The position numbers were made by a program, and so were the translations under genes. Shown here in pieces: positions 1-8,610 of a stretch of 64,000 bases of DNA (position 1 is the first letter of the stretch; the number at the start of each line of letters is the position of its first letter). This DNA comes from JARRKC01 sp037388505 (GTDB lineage: Bacteria; Acidobacteriota; UBA6911; RPQK01; JAPXNP01), in contig JARRKC010000013.1 of NCBI GenBank assembly GCA_037388505.1, positions 12,614 through 76,613 of the forward strand, given 5' to 3'. The notes under the pieces were generated by a model. It ran no database searches and had not been told where the DNA came from. It was given only the letters and a program-made list of their open reading frames with translations.

Positions 1-2
1 TC

Positions 3-1295
3 ATCGCCGCATTTCCAAACTGGGCGAGCGATGGTCAACCCTGGGAGATCTGGATCGACCGCAATGACGGTCAGGGTCTGGGCGTCCGCTCGGCTTGGGT
101 GCGTCAGGGAGACATTACCAATCAAGTCCCGAGAGACCAGTGGCAGGCCAAGGATATGTCCAACGAAGGCGGTCGAGCCTTCCTTTTTCCGGGTAAGGTG
201 CCCGGCTACGAACAGATTTTCCCGGACGTCGACCGGATCAACCCGGAGTACTTCCAGTACCTGGACCGAAAGATCGACTACCTGAATGCGCAGGGTTTCA
301 TCCCGTTCATCGAAGTGGCGCGCCGCGATATCACGGCTTGCTGGGCGAAATACTACGACTGGCCCGAGTCGTACAGCCGCTATATCGAATATGTCTGGAG
401 CCGCTATCAGGCCAACAACTGCCTCTTCAGCCCTGTTCACTATGACTATCCGGTGATGACCGCCACCGCGGCGAAGCTCAACCAGGCGGCCAACCGGGTC
501 ATTGCCGAGTATGGCCCGCCTCCGTTCGGCACTTTGGTCTCCTGCAATTCATCGATTTCAAGCCTCGTGGACTTCGGCGGCCCGGACCAAAACAAGTGGC
601 TCACGTTTCACCAGATCGGCAACGGCCGTGAACATGACTACTACTGGTATCTGACCGAGATCTATCAGTCGGAGCCGGCTCGTCCGGCCCTGAACGGCGA
701 GCCCTACTATTCGGGCATGACCGACCGGCGCTATACGCCCACCTACCGCTTTGGAGCGCCGGGAGGAACCGAGGCGGACGACCGCGATGTCCGGTCGGGA
801 ATCTACGGCAGCTTTCTCTCAGGAGGCTTCGCCGGTCACATCTACGGCGCCGAAGGAATCTGGGGCGCCGACGTCGAACCGGGATCCAGCCCCCCCATGT
901 GGGAAGCGTTCTTGTGGAATTCGGCGAACCAGATGCAATATCTGAAGACGTTCGCCTTCTCCGAAGGGCGCCGTTACCAGGACCTCGTACCGGACGCGAA
1001 TCTGATCTCACCCAACTCGACCTCCCTGACCAAGGGCTTCGCCGGCTGGGCGTACTGTGCCCGAACGCCGGAGCAGGATTTCTTCCTCGCCTACTTCGAA
1101 AAGGGATGTCCGACTTCCAACGTGATCCGGGGAGCCGTCCCGAACCGGTCGTACAAAGCCGAGTGGTTCGACCCGCGTACCGGTCAGTGGTCGAGGGCGG
1201 GAGACGGGCACATCGAGGCCAACATTTGGGGCCGGATCATGCTACCCGAGTTCCCCTCCGACGACGACTGGGGCCTGAAACTGACGCTCGAGTGA
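3..1295 (+). CDS. DUF4038-like glycosidase / collagen-binding-domain protein, 5' end outside window
   Basis: The reading frame is already open at the left edge, so the start and any signal peptide are missing; about 430 residues remain. The visible part has a (beta/alpha)-barrel look (a segment reading NPEYFQYLDRKIDYLNAQGF followed by a strand, FIPFIEVARRD) typical of DUF4038/apiosidase-like glycoside hydrolases. The last ~75 residues (from about FLAYFEKGC through WFDPRTGQW to LKLTLE) resemble the small beta-sandwich called the putative collagen-binding domain of a collagenase, which normally ends DUF4038 proteins. Likely an exported carbohydrate-active enzyme; the substrate is not predictable. 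The family assignment is from recall of motifs, so moderately sure. Confidence 0.6.
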   Translation: MAAFPNWASDGQPWEIWIDRNDGQGLGVRSAWVRQGDITNQVPRDQWQAKDMSNEGGRAFLFPGKVPGYEQIFPDVDRINPEYFQYLDRKIDYLNAQGFIPFIEVARRDITACWAKYYDWPESYSRYIEYVWSRYQANNCLFSPVHYDYPVMTATAAKLNQAANRVIAEYGPPPFGTLVSCNSSISSLVDFGGPDQNKWLTFHQIGNGREHDYYWYLTEIYQSEPARPALNGEPYYSGMTDRRYTPTYRFGAPGGTEADDRDVRSGIYGSFLSGGFAGHIYGAEGIWGADVEPGSSPPMWEAFLWNSANQMQYLKTFAFSEGRRYQDLVPDANLISPNSTSLTKGFAGWAYCARTPEQDFFLAYFEKGCPTSNVIRGAVPNRSYKAEWFDPRTGQWSRAGDGHIEANIWGRIMLPEFPSDDDWGLKLTLE

Positions 1296-1345
1296 GACGC
1301 CCCCCGAAACGTCCAACCTCACGCACTGCGGTCGTCTGCATCCCC

Positions 1346-2029
1346 TCATTGAGGAGGCTCAGGTGGTCCGGCGTCCTCAGGGCGACGGCTTTTCGGATTC
1401 GTTTCGGCGAGTGCTGTGCGGATCCTGGCATAGGCATCCCGCAGGGCCTCACGATTGTCGTCCGCGTGAATGTACAGGCCTCCCGTTCGCTCGGCGAGGG
1501 CCTGAAGATTCCCAAGGTTCGAGGGGTACGGAGGGCCCTCGATTCCGACCGCATAGACGCGAACGTGAAAGCGATTCAGAGCATTGACTGCGGCATCCCG
1601 ATTGGTCCGACCGCAGTTGTCTTCTCCATCGGTGGCCACGACAATGACTCGTCGCCCGTGACGGTCGGAAAGGAGGTCGGCTGCGGTCAGCATCAGACAG
1701 TCGAACAAGCAGCTCCGTCCGTCAGGCTCCTGTTCGTGCAACGCATCCCGGATGCCCCCGCCAACAACGGAGAAGTCCCTCACCAGCTGAACATAGTCGT
1801 TGAACCGGATGATTGCGAATGCCGCTGAGGAATCTGAAGCGAGCCCTTGAAGGAATCGAGTGGTGGCCTCAGCTCGAATCTCGAAACTCGCCGTTCCGCT
1901 GAGGCTGTTATCCCAGGCTACGACCACCGAGAGGGGAACTGTCTCCGGAGCGGCTTGAAACCAGGAAAGAAGAAACATGCTCGCGAGCGAAACGATCACG
2001 GCGACTCTCCTGTCTGCAAGATACCGCAT
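1346..2029 (-). CDS. Exported von Willebrand factor A (VWA) domain protein
   Basis: A 227-residue protein with an N-terminal hydrophobic signal followed by one VWA domain. The metal-ion-dependent adhesion site is readable: D-N-S-L-S after the first strand, and TDGEDN before the last conserved acidic position. The segment CLFDCLMLTAADLLSDRHGRR resembles the acidobacterial VWFA-related family. It probably mediates a metal-dependent protein interaction in the periplasm or at the surface. The ATG at 2029 has a poor ribosome site; a GTG at 1999 is preceded by AGGAGA at good spacing and leaves a compact signal peptide, so it may be the true start. The C-terminal ~20 residues are proline-rich and probably disordered. 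Confidence 0.75.
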   Translation of the reverse strand: MRYLADRRVAVIVSLASMFLLSWFQAAPETVPLSVVVAWDNSLSGTASFEIRAEATTRFLQGLASDSSAAFAIIRFNDYVQLVRDFSVVGGGIRDALHEQEPDGRSCLFDCLMLTAADLLSDRHGRRVIVVATDGEDNCGRTNRDAAVNALNRFHVRVYAVGIEGPPYPSNLGNLQALAERTGGLYIHADDNREALRDAYARIRTALAETNPKSRRPEDAGPPEPPQ

Positions 2030-2165
2030 CCTGTATTGGTTAACAATCGAACGTCTGTAGCACGCAGATGGGTGAGACTAAGATTCCTGGATGGAAGGTC
2101 AGGGTCAGACCGGAGCTCGGAATCTCGTCCATGGGAAGAGAACGAGCTGGAAGCACGTCCACTCT

Positions 2166-2193
2166 CGGAACCCGGGACTCGGAACTCGGAACC
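2166..2193. repeat. 7-bp tandem repeat, four units
   Basis: Four consecutive 7-mers, CGGAACC, CGGGACT, CGGAACT, CGGAACC, in the gap between the DUF1328 gene and the VWA gene. A second 7-bp-unit array with a related unit sits at 18241-18289. Confidence 0.7.
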
Positions 2194-2218
2194 TGCCTCC
2201 GGGCTCCGGAATTCAGCT

Positions 2219-2383
2219 TCAAGGAGTCGCAACGCAGGCTCTGAGCAGGAAAATCACGAAGAGCACGAGGAAGATGAAGAAAAGAACCTTAGCGATCATG
2301 ACGGAGGCGGCCGCCGCTCCGCGGAATCCGAAAAATGAGGCAATAATGGCGATGATCAGAAAGATGAACGCCCAGATGAGCAT
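2219..2383 (-). CDS. Small DUF1328-family membrane protein (54 aa)
   Basis: A 54-residue protein beginning MLIWAFIFLIIAIIASFFGF and ending RACVATP. It has two hydrophobic helices separated by the short segment FRGAAAASV, the pattern of the DUF1328/UPF0391 family (YtjA-like), whose members are 50-60 residues. The start is well supported: AAGGAGGAG lies 5 bases upstream of the ATG. Function of the family is unknown; it is an inner-membrane protein often seen beside stress genes. It could be co-transcribed with the VWA gene downstream on the same strand. Confidence 0.85.
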   Translation of the reverse strand: MLIWAFIFLIIAIIASFFGFRGAAAASVMIAKVLFFIFLVLFVIFLLRACVATP

Positions 2384-2476
2384 GCGACTCCTCCTTCAGG
2401 CAAGTACAACTGCATCTGATTCTCACCCACCGCCGTTCAAAAGTCGAGTACTTCGCTTCAAGAGGAACGACCACAG

Positions 2477-2505
2477 TTGAGGCTGGCCGCGCGCGTTCCT
2501 ATACT
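2477..2505 (+). promoter_or_regulatory. Sigma-70-type promoter for the acyl-CoA catabolic operon
   Basis: TTGAGG at 2477-2482 and TATACT at 2500-2505 separated by 17 bp, about 95 bp before the acyl-CoA dehydrogenase start. Fit to consensus is good but is by eye only. Confidence 0.5.
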
Positions 2506-2601
2506 CTTAATTAGCAGACAAATAGTGTCTCCCGACGCTCAGCTCGGCTTTCGACCCTTCGAGGGCGCGTTGCGGTTGAGACAAGCTGCAAGGAGCCAGC
2601 C

Positions 2602-4368
2602 ATGCCTATCGATGCTGTCCGGCAAGAAGAGCAGATTCGAATGGCGGAAGAGCTTTTCTTCTCAGGCGAGAAACTGCCCAGCTTCGCCCGGGCGCTCTTT
2701 TTCGGAGTGTGCGACTCACACCGTGTGTTTCCTTTTCCGCAGGTTGACCCGAGCGAACGGGCCCGCGTCGAGGAGGTGGTCACGAAACTCCGCAGTTTCT
2801 GTGACGAGCATCTGGACCCGGATTGGATCGACCGCCACGCCACCATTCCGAAGGAAGTCATCCAGGGTCTCGGTCGACTCGGTGTCCTCGGCTGCACCAT
2901 TCCGACGGAGTACGACGGGCTCGGCTTGACGCAGTACGGCTACTGCCGCCTGGTGGAAGAGCTCGCGAGCCGATGCGGCTCAACGGCGCTCTTTGTCAAT
3001 GCTCACCAGAGCATCGGCTTGAAGGCCCTTCTGCTGTATGGCACACCTCAGCAGAAGGACCGTTTCCTGCGTCCCCTTGCCCGGGGTGAGATGCTGGCAG
3101 CCTTTGCCTTGACCGAGCCCAACGCCGGCAGTGACGCAGCCGGGATCGAGACGACGGCCGAATTCGACCCCGACCATCGTGTTTATCACATCAACGGTGC
3201 GAAACAGTGGATTACCAACGGCGGAATTGCGGGGATGCTCACGGTCATGGCCAAGGTCCAGATGGAAGGCCAGCAGCGCATCACCGCCTTCATCGTGACG
3301 CCCGACATGCCGGGTTTCAAGGTCGTGGATCCGGCTCTCGAGAAGGTGGGCATGCGGGGGACTCAGACCGCAAAGCTGGCCTTCGAGGATCTCGAAGTCC
3401 CGCCGGAGAATATCCTGGGTGAGCCCGGCCAGGGTCTGAAGATCGCCTTGACCTGTCTGGATTTCGGCAGAACGACCTTCGGTGCGGCCTGCACCGGCAC
3501 TGCCCGTCAACTCTACCGCCTGGCCGTCGATCATGCCGTCCACCGCCGCCAGTTTCAGCGCCCTTTGGCTTCCTTTGGGCTCGTGAAAGAAATGATCGCT
3601 CGAATGGGGGCCCTTCTCTACGCCATGGAATCGGGGACCTACCTGACCGCCGGACTGTTGGACCGGGGCGAAGAAGATTTCATGCTGGAAACGGCCATGC
3701 TCAAGGTTTTTGCTTCCGAGGCGCTGTGGCAGATCGTCTACGACGCCATGCAGATCCTCGGAGGACGTTCCCTGTTCTGCGACCGGCCTTACGAGAGGAT
3801 CATGAGGGACACCCGGCTGAATATGATCGGAGAAGGCTCCAATGAGGTGCTGCGAGCATTCATCGGAGCCGGCGGAATTCGGGACGTCGGTATGCAGCTC
3901 AAAGAGGTGGTCGAAGCCACCCGTCATCCTTTGGCTCGACTCGGAAAGATCCTTGGATTCGGAAGAACGAGCATCCATCGCATCGTCACCTCGCCGACCA
4001 TCCCGGTGCGCTCGGAACAGCTGCAAAAAGAAGCCGGCCAATTGGCTTCAAGAATCCGGCGCCTGGGACTCGCCGTCCCCAGGCTGCTTGCCCGCCACAA
4101 AGAAGAGATCATCGAACGCCAAATGATCCTCGACCGCCTGGCGGATGCGGGCATGTCAATGTACATGACGGCCGCCGTCTTGAGCCGGCTCGACACGGAT
4201 CTGGAAAAGGATCCACGGCACACCACGCAGATCGGGGAAGAAATCGCCCTGGGAAAGCTCTATTGCACCCTGGCGTTTCAGAATATGGATCGAGCCATGG
4301 ACGGTTTCTTCGATAACGATGACGACCAGGTCGAACAGGTGTCCGACCGTATCACGGGCTGGAAATAG
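2602..4368 (+). CDS. Acyl-CoA dehydrogenase, long (VLCAD/ACAD9-like) form
   Basis: A 588-residue flavoprotein oxidising an acyl-CoA to the 2-enoyl-CoA with electrons passed to ETF. The N-terminal alpha domain starts around residue 50; the family signature ALTEPNAGSDAAG and the beta-domain motif KQWITNG (FAD/substrate region) are intact. The likely catalytic base is E411 in IGEGSNEVLRAF, the position of the Glu in VLCAD-type enzymes. At 588 residues it exceeds the usual ~380, with an extra ~150-residue helical C-terminal region as in VLCAD/ACAD9. The start follows AAGGAG. It is the first gene of a five-gene operon, with only 4 bases before the carboxyltransferase. The context suggests a branched or terpenoid acyl-CoA substrate (citronellyl- or isovaleryl-like), which is inference. 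Confidence 0.9.
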   Translation: MPIDAVRQEEQIRMAEELFFSGEKLPSFARALFFGVCDSHRVFPFPQVDPSERARVEEVVTKLRSFCDEHLDPDWIDRHATIPKEVIQGLGRLGVLGCTIPTEYDGLGLTQYGYCRLVEELASRCGSTALFVNAHQSIGLKALLLYGTPQQKDRFLRPLARGEMLAAFALTEPNAGSDAAGIETTAEFDPDHRVYHINGAKQWITNGGIAGMLTVMAKVQMEGQQRITAFIVTPDMPGFKVVDPALEKVGMRGTQTAKLAFEDLEVPPENILGEPGQGLKIALTCLDFGRTTFGAACTGTARQLYRLAVDHAVHRRQFQRPLASFGLVKEMIARMGALLYAMESGTYLTAGLLDRGEEDFMLETAMLKVFASEALWQIVYDAMQILGGRSLFCDRPYERIMRDTRLNMIGEGSNEVLRAFIGAGGIRDVGMQLKEVVEATRHPLARLGKILGFGRTSIHRIVTSPTIPVRSEQLQKEAGQLASRIRRLGLAVPRLLARHKEEIIERQMILDRLADAGMSMYMTAAVLSRLDTDLEKDPRHTTQIGEEIALGKLYCTLAFQNMDRAMDGFFDNDDDQVEQVSDRITGWK

Positions 4369-4372
4369 CGGA

Positions 4373-5977
4373 ATGACCGAGGATGTACGCAGTCTCCGGC
4401 GGCTGAGGGACACGATTCTGGAAGAGGAGGCCCGCCTGCGGGAGGGTGGGGGGGAAAGAGGCCGGAAGCGACAGCGCAGGCTGGGCCGTCTGCCGGTACG
4501 GGAGCGACTCGCCAAGCTTCTCGATCCGACGCCGCCGTTCCTCGAAATCGGCCTGTGGGCGGCTCACGAGATGTATCCGGAGGTCGGATCCGTGCCGGCG
4601 GCCGGGTTGATCACCGGAATCGGTGATATCTGCGGCCGGCCCTGCATGGTGGTCGCCAATGACGCCACCGTGAAGGCCGGCGCTTTCTTCCCCCAGACCG
4701 TCAAGAAGCTCCTGCGTGCGCAGCGGATCGCTTTCGAATGTAACCTTCCGCTGATTTATCTGGTCGACTCGGCGGGAGTCTACCTGCCGATGCAGGACGA
4801 GATCTTCCCGGACGAGGACGATTTCGGTCGGATCTTTCGGAACAATGCCGTCCTGTCGGCTGCGGGCGTACCCCAGTACGCGGCCATCATGGGAAACTGC
4901 ATTGCCGGCGGTGCCTACCTTCCGGTGCTGTGCGACAAGATTCTGATGACGGAAGGCAGCGGGCTTTACCTGGCCGGCCCGGCGCTGGTCAAGGCCGCGA
5001 TCGGACAGGACGTGGACACCGAAGAGCTGGGAGGAGCCGCGCTGCACGCCCAGGTCAGCGGTACCGTTGATTTCCGGGAGAAGGACGATGAATCCTGTTT
5101 GTCCCGGCTGCGCTCACTGGTCGACCTTCTGCCCGCCCCGAACGATTCTCCAGCCGGTGAAACGCCGCCCGCGAAGGACGGGAACCGTCTCTATGAGTTG
5201 ATCGATGGCGGTACCGACGGAGGCTACGATGTACACGACCTGCTGGAGTGCATCGTCGATTCCGGCTCCTTCCAGGAATCGAAGCAGGAGTACGGTCAGA
5301 CCGTCGTTACGGGCTATGCCCGTCTGGGCGGATATTCGGTGGGGATCGTGGCCAACCAGCGCATTCGGCGTCAGTCCCGCTCTGAGGGCATCCAGATCGG
5401 CGGCGTCATCTACACTGATAGCGCGGACAAGGCGGCACGCTTCGTTCTGGAATGCAACCAGTCTCAACTGCCCTTGCTGTTCTTTCAAGATGTCATGGGG
5501 TTCATGGTTGGAAAGCGTGCCGAGGAATCCGGAATCATCCGCAGCGGCGCCAAACTCGTCAATGCCATCAGCAACTCGACGGTGCCCAAGGTCACTGTCA
5601 TCGTGGGGGGCTCCTTTGGAGCCGGCAACTATGCCATGTGCGGAAAGGCATACGACCCGGCCTTCATCTTCGCGTGGCCCACGGCTCAATACGCAGTCAT
5701 GGGACCGGGGCAGGCATCGGAAGTCCTCCTGACCATTCAACAGAAGGCCGCCGAGAGAAGCGGACATCCTCTGGAGCCGGAGGAACTCGAAGAACTGCGC
5801 GAGCGCGTCGCCTCCAACTATGAATCTCAGGCGGACATCCGCTACGGAGCGGCCCGCGGCTGGGTCGACGCGATCCTGCCTCCCGAAGCAACGCGTGGCG
5901 TCCTGCGCCGCACTCTCCGGCTGGTGAGCCGGGAACGTCCGAAAGGCCGGTTCCACACCGGCGTCATACAGGTGTAG
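4373..5977 (+). CDS. Acyl-CoA carboxylase carboxyltransferase (beta) subunit
   Basis: A 534-residue carboxyltransferase of the methylcrotonyl-/geranyl-/propionyl-CoA carboxylase family, which moves carboxyl from biotin to an acyl-CoA. The N-terminal half contains LIYLVDSAGVYLPMQ and the GGAYLPVLCD loop; the C-terminal half has LLFFQDVMGFMVG and VGGSFGAGNYAMCG, oxyanion-loop regions typical of MccB/LiuB/AtuC. Length matches the family. The ATG at 4373, four bases after the previous stop, is preferred to an upstream start overlapping the dehydrogenase. The biotin carboxylase/BCCP (alpha) subunit needed for activity is not in this window. With AtuA next door, geranyl-CoA or methylcrotonyl-CoA is the likely substrate class (inference). 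Confidence 0.92.
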   Translation: MTEDVRSLRRLRDTILEEEARLREGGGERGRKRQRRLGRLPVRERLAKLLDPTPPFLEIGLWAAHEMYPEVGSVPAAGLITGIGDICGRPCMVVANDATVKAGAFFPQTVKKLLRAQRIAFECNLPLIYLVDSAGVYLPMQDEIFPDEDDFGRIFRNNAVLSAAGVPQYAAIMGNCIAGGAYLPVLCDKILMTEGSGLYLAGPALVKAAIGQDVDTEELGGAALHAQVSGTVDFREKDDESCLSRLRSLVDLLPAPNDSPAGETPPAKDGNRLYELIDGGTDGGYDVHDLLECIVDSGSFQESKQEYGQTVVTGYARLGGYSVGIVANQRIRRQSRSEGIQIGGVIYTDSADKAARFVLECNQSQLPLLFFQDVMGFMVGKRAEESGIIRSGAKLVNAISNSTVPKVTVIVGGSFGAGNYAMCGKAYDPAFIFAWPTAQYAVMGPGQASEVLLTIQQKAAERSGHPLEPEELEELRERVASNYESQADIRYGAARGWVDAILPPEATRGVLRRTLRLVSRERPKGRFHTGVIQV

Positions 5978-5979
5978 GG

Positions 5980-7344
5980 ATGACGTTGAAGATCGGCAAT
6001 GCACAAGGATTCTGGGGCGACGATCCCGACGCGCCGGCGCGTCTCGTAAGTCAGCAGAGCGACCTCGATTACGTCACGATGGACTACCTGGCCGAAGTCT
6101 CGCTGTCGATCATGGCGGCACAGCGGGAACGGAAGCCTGAGCTCGGCTACCCGCGCGACTGCGTGGAGGCGATCCGCTCATTGGCCCCTTTCTGGAGGAC
6201 CGGTCGCCGCATCCGCGTGGTGACCAACGGAGGCGGGCTCAACCCCCGGGGTTGCGCTGAAGCGTGTGCCGCGGCCTTGCGCAAGGACGGCTGCAAAGGG
6301 CTGAGAATCGGGATCGTCTCCGGCGATGACATTCTCGAGAGGATGCGCCGCCTGATCCGGGAGGGCTCGTCCGTCGATCTGATGCGCAACCTGGAGACGG
6401 GAGAAGGCATCGATCGGATCTCGGAACGTCTGGTCACGGCCAACGCCTACCTTGGGGTCGACGGAATCGTGCGGGCCCTCGAATCCGGCGCCGATATCGT
6501 TCTCACGGGAAGGGTCACGGACTCCAGCCTCGTTTGTGCTCCCTGTGTGCATCACTACGGCTGGAAGACGACGGAATACGACAAGCTGGCCGGAGGTCTG
6601 GTGGCGGCCCATGTAATCGAGTGCGGCATCCAAGTCTCCGGGGGAATCTCGACCGACTGGCTGGAGGTCCCCTCGCCTGCCGATATGGGATTCCCCTTCG
6701 TGGAGGTGGAGCAGGACGGCACTTTCGTGGTGACGAAGCCTGACGGTACCGGAGGCTGTGTCACCGAACAGACGGTCAAAGAACAGCTCCTGTATGAGAT
6801 CGGGGACCCCGAGCGATACCTGACTCCCGAAGCGACCGTCTCCTTCCGTGACATCGAGGTTCGGCAGGAAGGAACCGACCGCGTTCGGCTCTGGGGATTC
6901 CGAGGATCGGCGCCTCCTTCGACCTACAAAGTCAGCGCCAGTTACCGGGATGGCTTCTGGGCGCAGGGGACCCTGACGATCTTTGGCCGAGACGCCCTGG
7001 AAAAGGCCGAGCGCTGCGGTCGAATCGTGCAGGAACGGGTTCGCCGTGCCGGCTATGACCTGGAGGGCTTCGAGGTCGAATCGTTGGGAAGCGGCGCCTG
7101 CGCACCGGGCGTTCTGCCGGCGACCGAGTTGCTCGAAACCGTGCTTCGCATAGCGGTTCGCGATTCGCGTGAGGAGGCAGTGGAGCGATTCTGCCGGGAA
7201 CTGACTCCCCTGGTCACCTCAGGGCCCCAGGGCCTCACCGGCTTTTCCGCCGGGCGCCCGCGACCGAGCCCGGTCTTCGGCTACTGGCCGTGTCTGATCC
7301 CGCGGGACATGGTGTCGGTAGATGTCGAGATCCTGGAGGTCTGA
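5980..7344 (+). CDS. atuA: AtuA-family protein (DUF1446), acyclic terpene utilisation
   Basis: A 454-residue member of the DUF1446/AtuA family, recognisable from IGNAQGFWGDD near the N-terminus, VVTNGGGLNPRGCAEAC around residue 85 and ADIVLTGRVTDSSL around residue 170. AtuA is required for citronellol/geraniol catabolism in Pseudomonas, but its reaction is not established. Full AtuA proteins usually carry a small ferredoxin-like C-terminal domain; here this part appears as the separate next gene, whose start is one base beyond this stop. The start is two bases after the carboxyltransferase stop, so translation is likely coupled. The family call is secure; the pathway role is by association. 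Confidence 0.85.
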   Translation: MTLKIGNAQGFWGDDPDAPARLVSQQSDLDYVTMDYLAEVSLSIMAAQRERKPELGYPRDCVEAIRSLAPFWRTGRRIRVVTNGGGLNPRGCAEACAAALRKDGCKGLRIGIVSGDDILERMRRLIREGSSVDLMRNLETGEGIDRISERLVTANAYLGVDGIVRALESGADIVLTGRVTDSSLVCAPCVHHYGWKTTEYDKLAGGLVAAHVIECGIQVSGGISTDWLEVPSPADMGFPFVEVEQDGTFVVTKPDGTGGCVTEQTVKEQLLYEIGDPERYLTPEATVSFRDIEVRQEGTDRVRLWGFRGSAPPSTYKVSASYRDGFWAQGTLTIFGRDALEKAERCGRIVQERVRRAGYDLEGFEVESLGSGACAPGVLPATELLETVLRIAVRDSREEAVERFCRELTPLVTSGPQGLTGFSAGRPRPSPVFGYWPCLIPRDMVSVDVEILEV

Positions 7345-7345
7345 G

Positions 7346-7654
7346 ATGCGTCTTGGAGAGATTGCTTACGCACGCAGTGGTGACAAGGGTTCCGCGGCGA
7401 CCCTCGCGATCTTCGCTCGCCGTCCCGAGGACTTTGGCCGGCTCGAGAGGGTCGTGACGGCCGAGAGGGTGCAGCGCTTCTTCGAACCCATGGGATGCGG
7501 GCCCGTTCGCCGCTTCTCTCTGCCGAAGCTGCAAGCCCTCAACTTCATCCTCCCCGAGGTTCTGGCCGGCGGCGGCAGCCGCTCCCTGCGTGTCGATGCC
7601 CAGGGCAAAGCCATCGGCCAGGTAGCCCTCGAGATGGAGGTCGGTGATTTGTGA
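7346..7654 (+). CDS. Small AtuA C-terminal-like protein (102 aa)
   Basis: A 102-residue protein beginning MRLGEIAYARSGDKGSAATL, matching the separated C-terminal ferredoxin-like domain of AtuA proteins (RSGDKG and the later ALNFILPEVLAGGGSRSL). It starts one base after the atuA stop and presumably works as a partner subunit of that protein. The chemical role is unknown. Confidence 0.75.
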   Translation: MRLGEIAYARSGDKGSAATLAIFARRPEDFGRLERVVTAERVQRFFEPMGCGPVRRFSLPKLQALNFILPEVLAGGGSRSLRVDAQGKAIGQVALEMEVGDL

Positions 7655-7700
7655 TTCGGCGGAGCTGGGAGCTCGAAGCTGGAATAGGGGGGGCACAATC

Positions 7701-8468
7701 ATGACCGAGCAGCTGATTTTGATCGATCGTCCGAAACCGCAAACCACCATCCTCACGCTCAATCGGCCTGAGAAGCGAAATGCCCTCAACCTCCCTCTCA
7801 TGGAACAGCTCTGTCTCCGTCTCGAGGAGCTGTCGAAGTCCGAGGCTTGTCGAGCGGTGATCCTCCGTGGGGCCGGACCCGTCTTCTGCTCCGGACTCGA
7901 CCTGAAAGAGGGACTGGATACTACTCTTGCGGAACGCTCGGGTGAAATGGTGGCCCGAACCTTCCGAACACTCAGTGAGAGCCCGAAAGTGATCATCGCT
8001 GCGGCACACGGTGCCGCCATTGCCGGTGGAGGCGGCCTTCTGCTTGCCTGTGACCTTGTCGTCGCCGGCGACGATCTGCTCGTGGGTTTTCCCGAGGTGC
8101 GCCGTGGCCTCGTGGCGGGTCTGGTCATGGCGTATCTTCGCCGGCGCGTGAGAGAAATCGAGGCCAATGAACTGCTTCTCGGCGGAGAGCTGGTCGACGC
8201 CCCGCGCGCTCGCGAAATGGGACTGGTGAACCGGATTGTCTCGAGCGATCGACTGATGGCCGAAGCGCATCGGCTTGCCGCAGCGGTCTCCGAGGGGGCG
8301 CCCCAGGCCCTTCGGACGACCAAGGAGTTCCTACGTTCGCTCTGGCCGCACTCGCTGGAGGCGGATCTGGAGCAGGCCCTGGGGATCCACGGCCGGGTGC
8401 GACTCGGCGAGGAAGCACAGGAAGGCATGCGCGCCTTCCTGGAGAAGCGGAAGCCGTCGTGGCGGTGA
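7701..8468 (+). CDS. Enoyl-CoA hydratase/isomerase (crotonase) family protein
   Basis: A 255-residue crotonase-fold protein, normal length. The CoA-binding/oxyanion segments VFCSGLDLKEG and GAAIAGGGGLLLACD are present. In classical hydratases the second reads GGGxELALACD with a catalytic Glu; here that position appears to be Gly. The second acidic position is retained in FPEVRRG. The protein may therefore be a non-hydratase crotonase (hydrolase, lyase or isomerase). In the operon it sits where AtuE/LiuC, the hydratase acting after the carboxylase, would be expected. The ATG at 7701 begins the canonical N-terminus; the 46-base gap before it contains a purine-rich GGGGGGG stretch rather than a classic ribosome site. 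Confidence 0.85.
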   Translation: MTEQLILIDRPKPQTTILTLNRPEKRNALNLPLMEQLCLRLEELSKSEACRAVILRGAGPVFCSGLDLKEGLDTTLAERSGEMVARTFRTLSESPKVIIAAAHGAAIAGGGGLLLACDLVVAGDDLLVGFPEVRRGLVAGLVMAYLRRRVREIEANELLLGGELVDAPRAREMGLVNRIVSSDRLMAEAHRLAAAVSEGAPQALRTTKEFLRSLWPHSLEADLEQALGIHGRVRLGEEAQEGMRAFLEKRKPSWR

Positions 8469-8481
8469 GGGAAACAGGAAT

Positions 8482-8566
8482 GGGACCGATAGGACGCATA
8501 GGACCTATGGAACGGCGCGAAATTCAAGCCTCGGTCCTATACGTCCTGTTTGTCCTATTTCTCCTA
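8482..8566. repeat. Inverted array of 9-bp repeat units (TAGGACnnA / GTCCTATTN family), copy 1
   Basis: Left arm 8482-8510 has units GGACCGATA, GGACGCATA, GGACCTATG; right arm 8532-8566 has the complementary units GTCCTATAC, GTCCTGTTT, GTCCTATTT. The arms face each other around a ~21-bp spacer and could fold into a hairpin. The same architecture recurs at 32383-32492. Confidence 0.75.
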
Positions 8567-8578
8567 CTGGCTTATAGT
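8550..8578 (+). promoter_or_regulatory. Possible promoter of the prolyl oligopeptidase gene
   Basis: TTGTCC (8550-8555) and TATAGT (8573-8578) are 17 bp apart, 33 bp before the start codon. The -35-like box falls inside the 9-bp repeat array. Confidence 0.4.
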
Positions 8579-8610
8579 CACCCCCTGGAAAACCGTTCAG
8601 GAGAATGATC

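Noticed and set aside
2980..4041. 353-codon minus-strand frame
   Set aside because: Shadow of the acyl-CoA dehydrogenase gene.
8605..8610. ATG at 8605 as the peptidase start
   Set aside because: It lies only one base after AGGAG; the ATG at 8611 has proper spacing.
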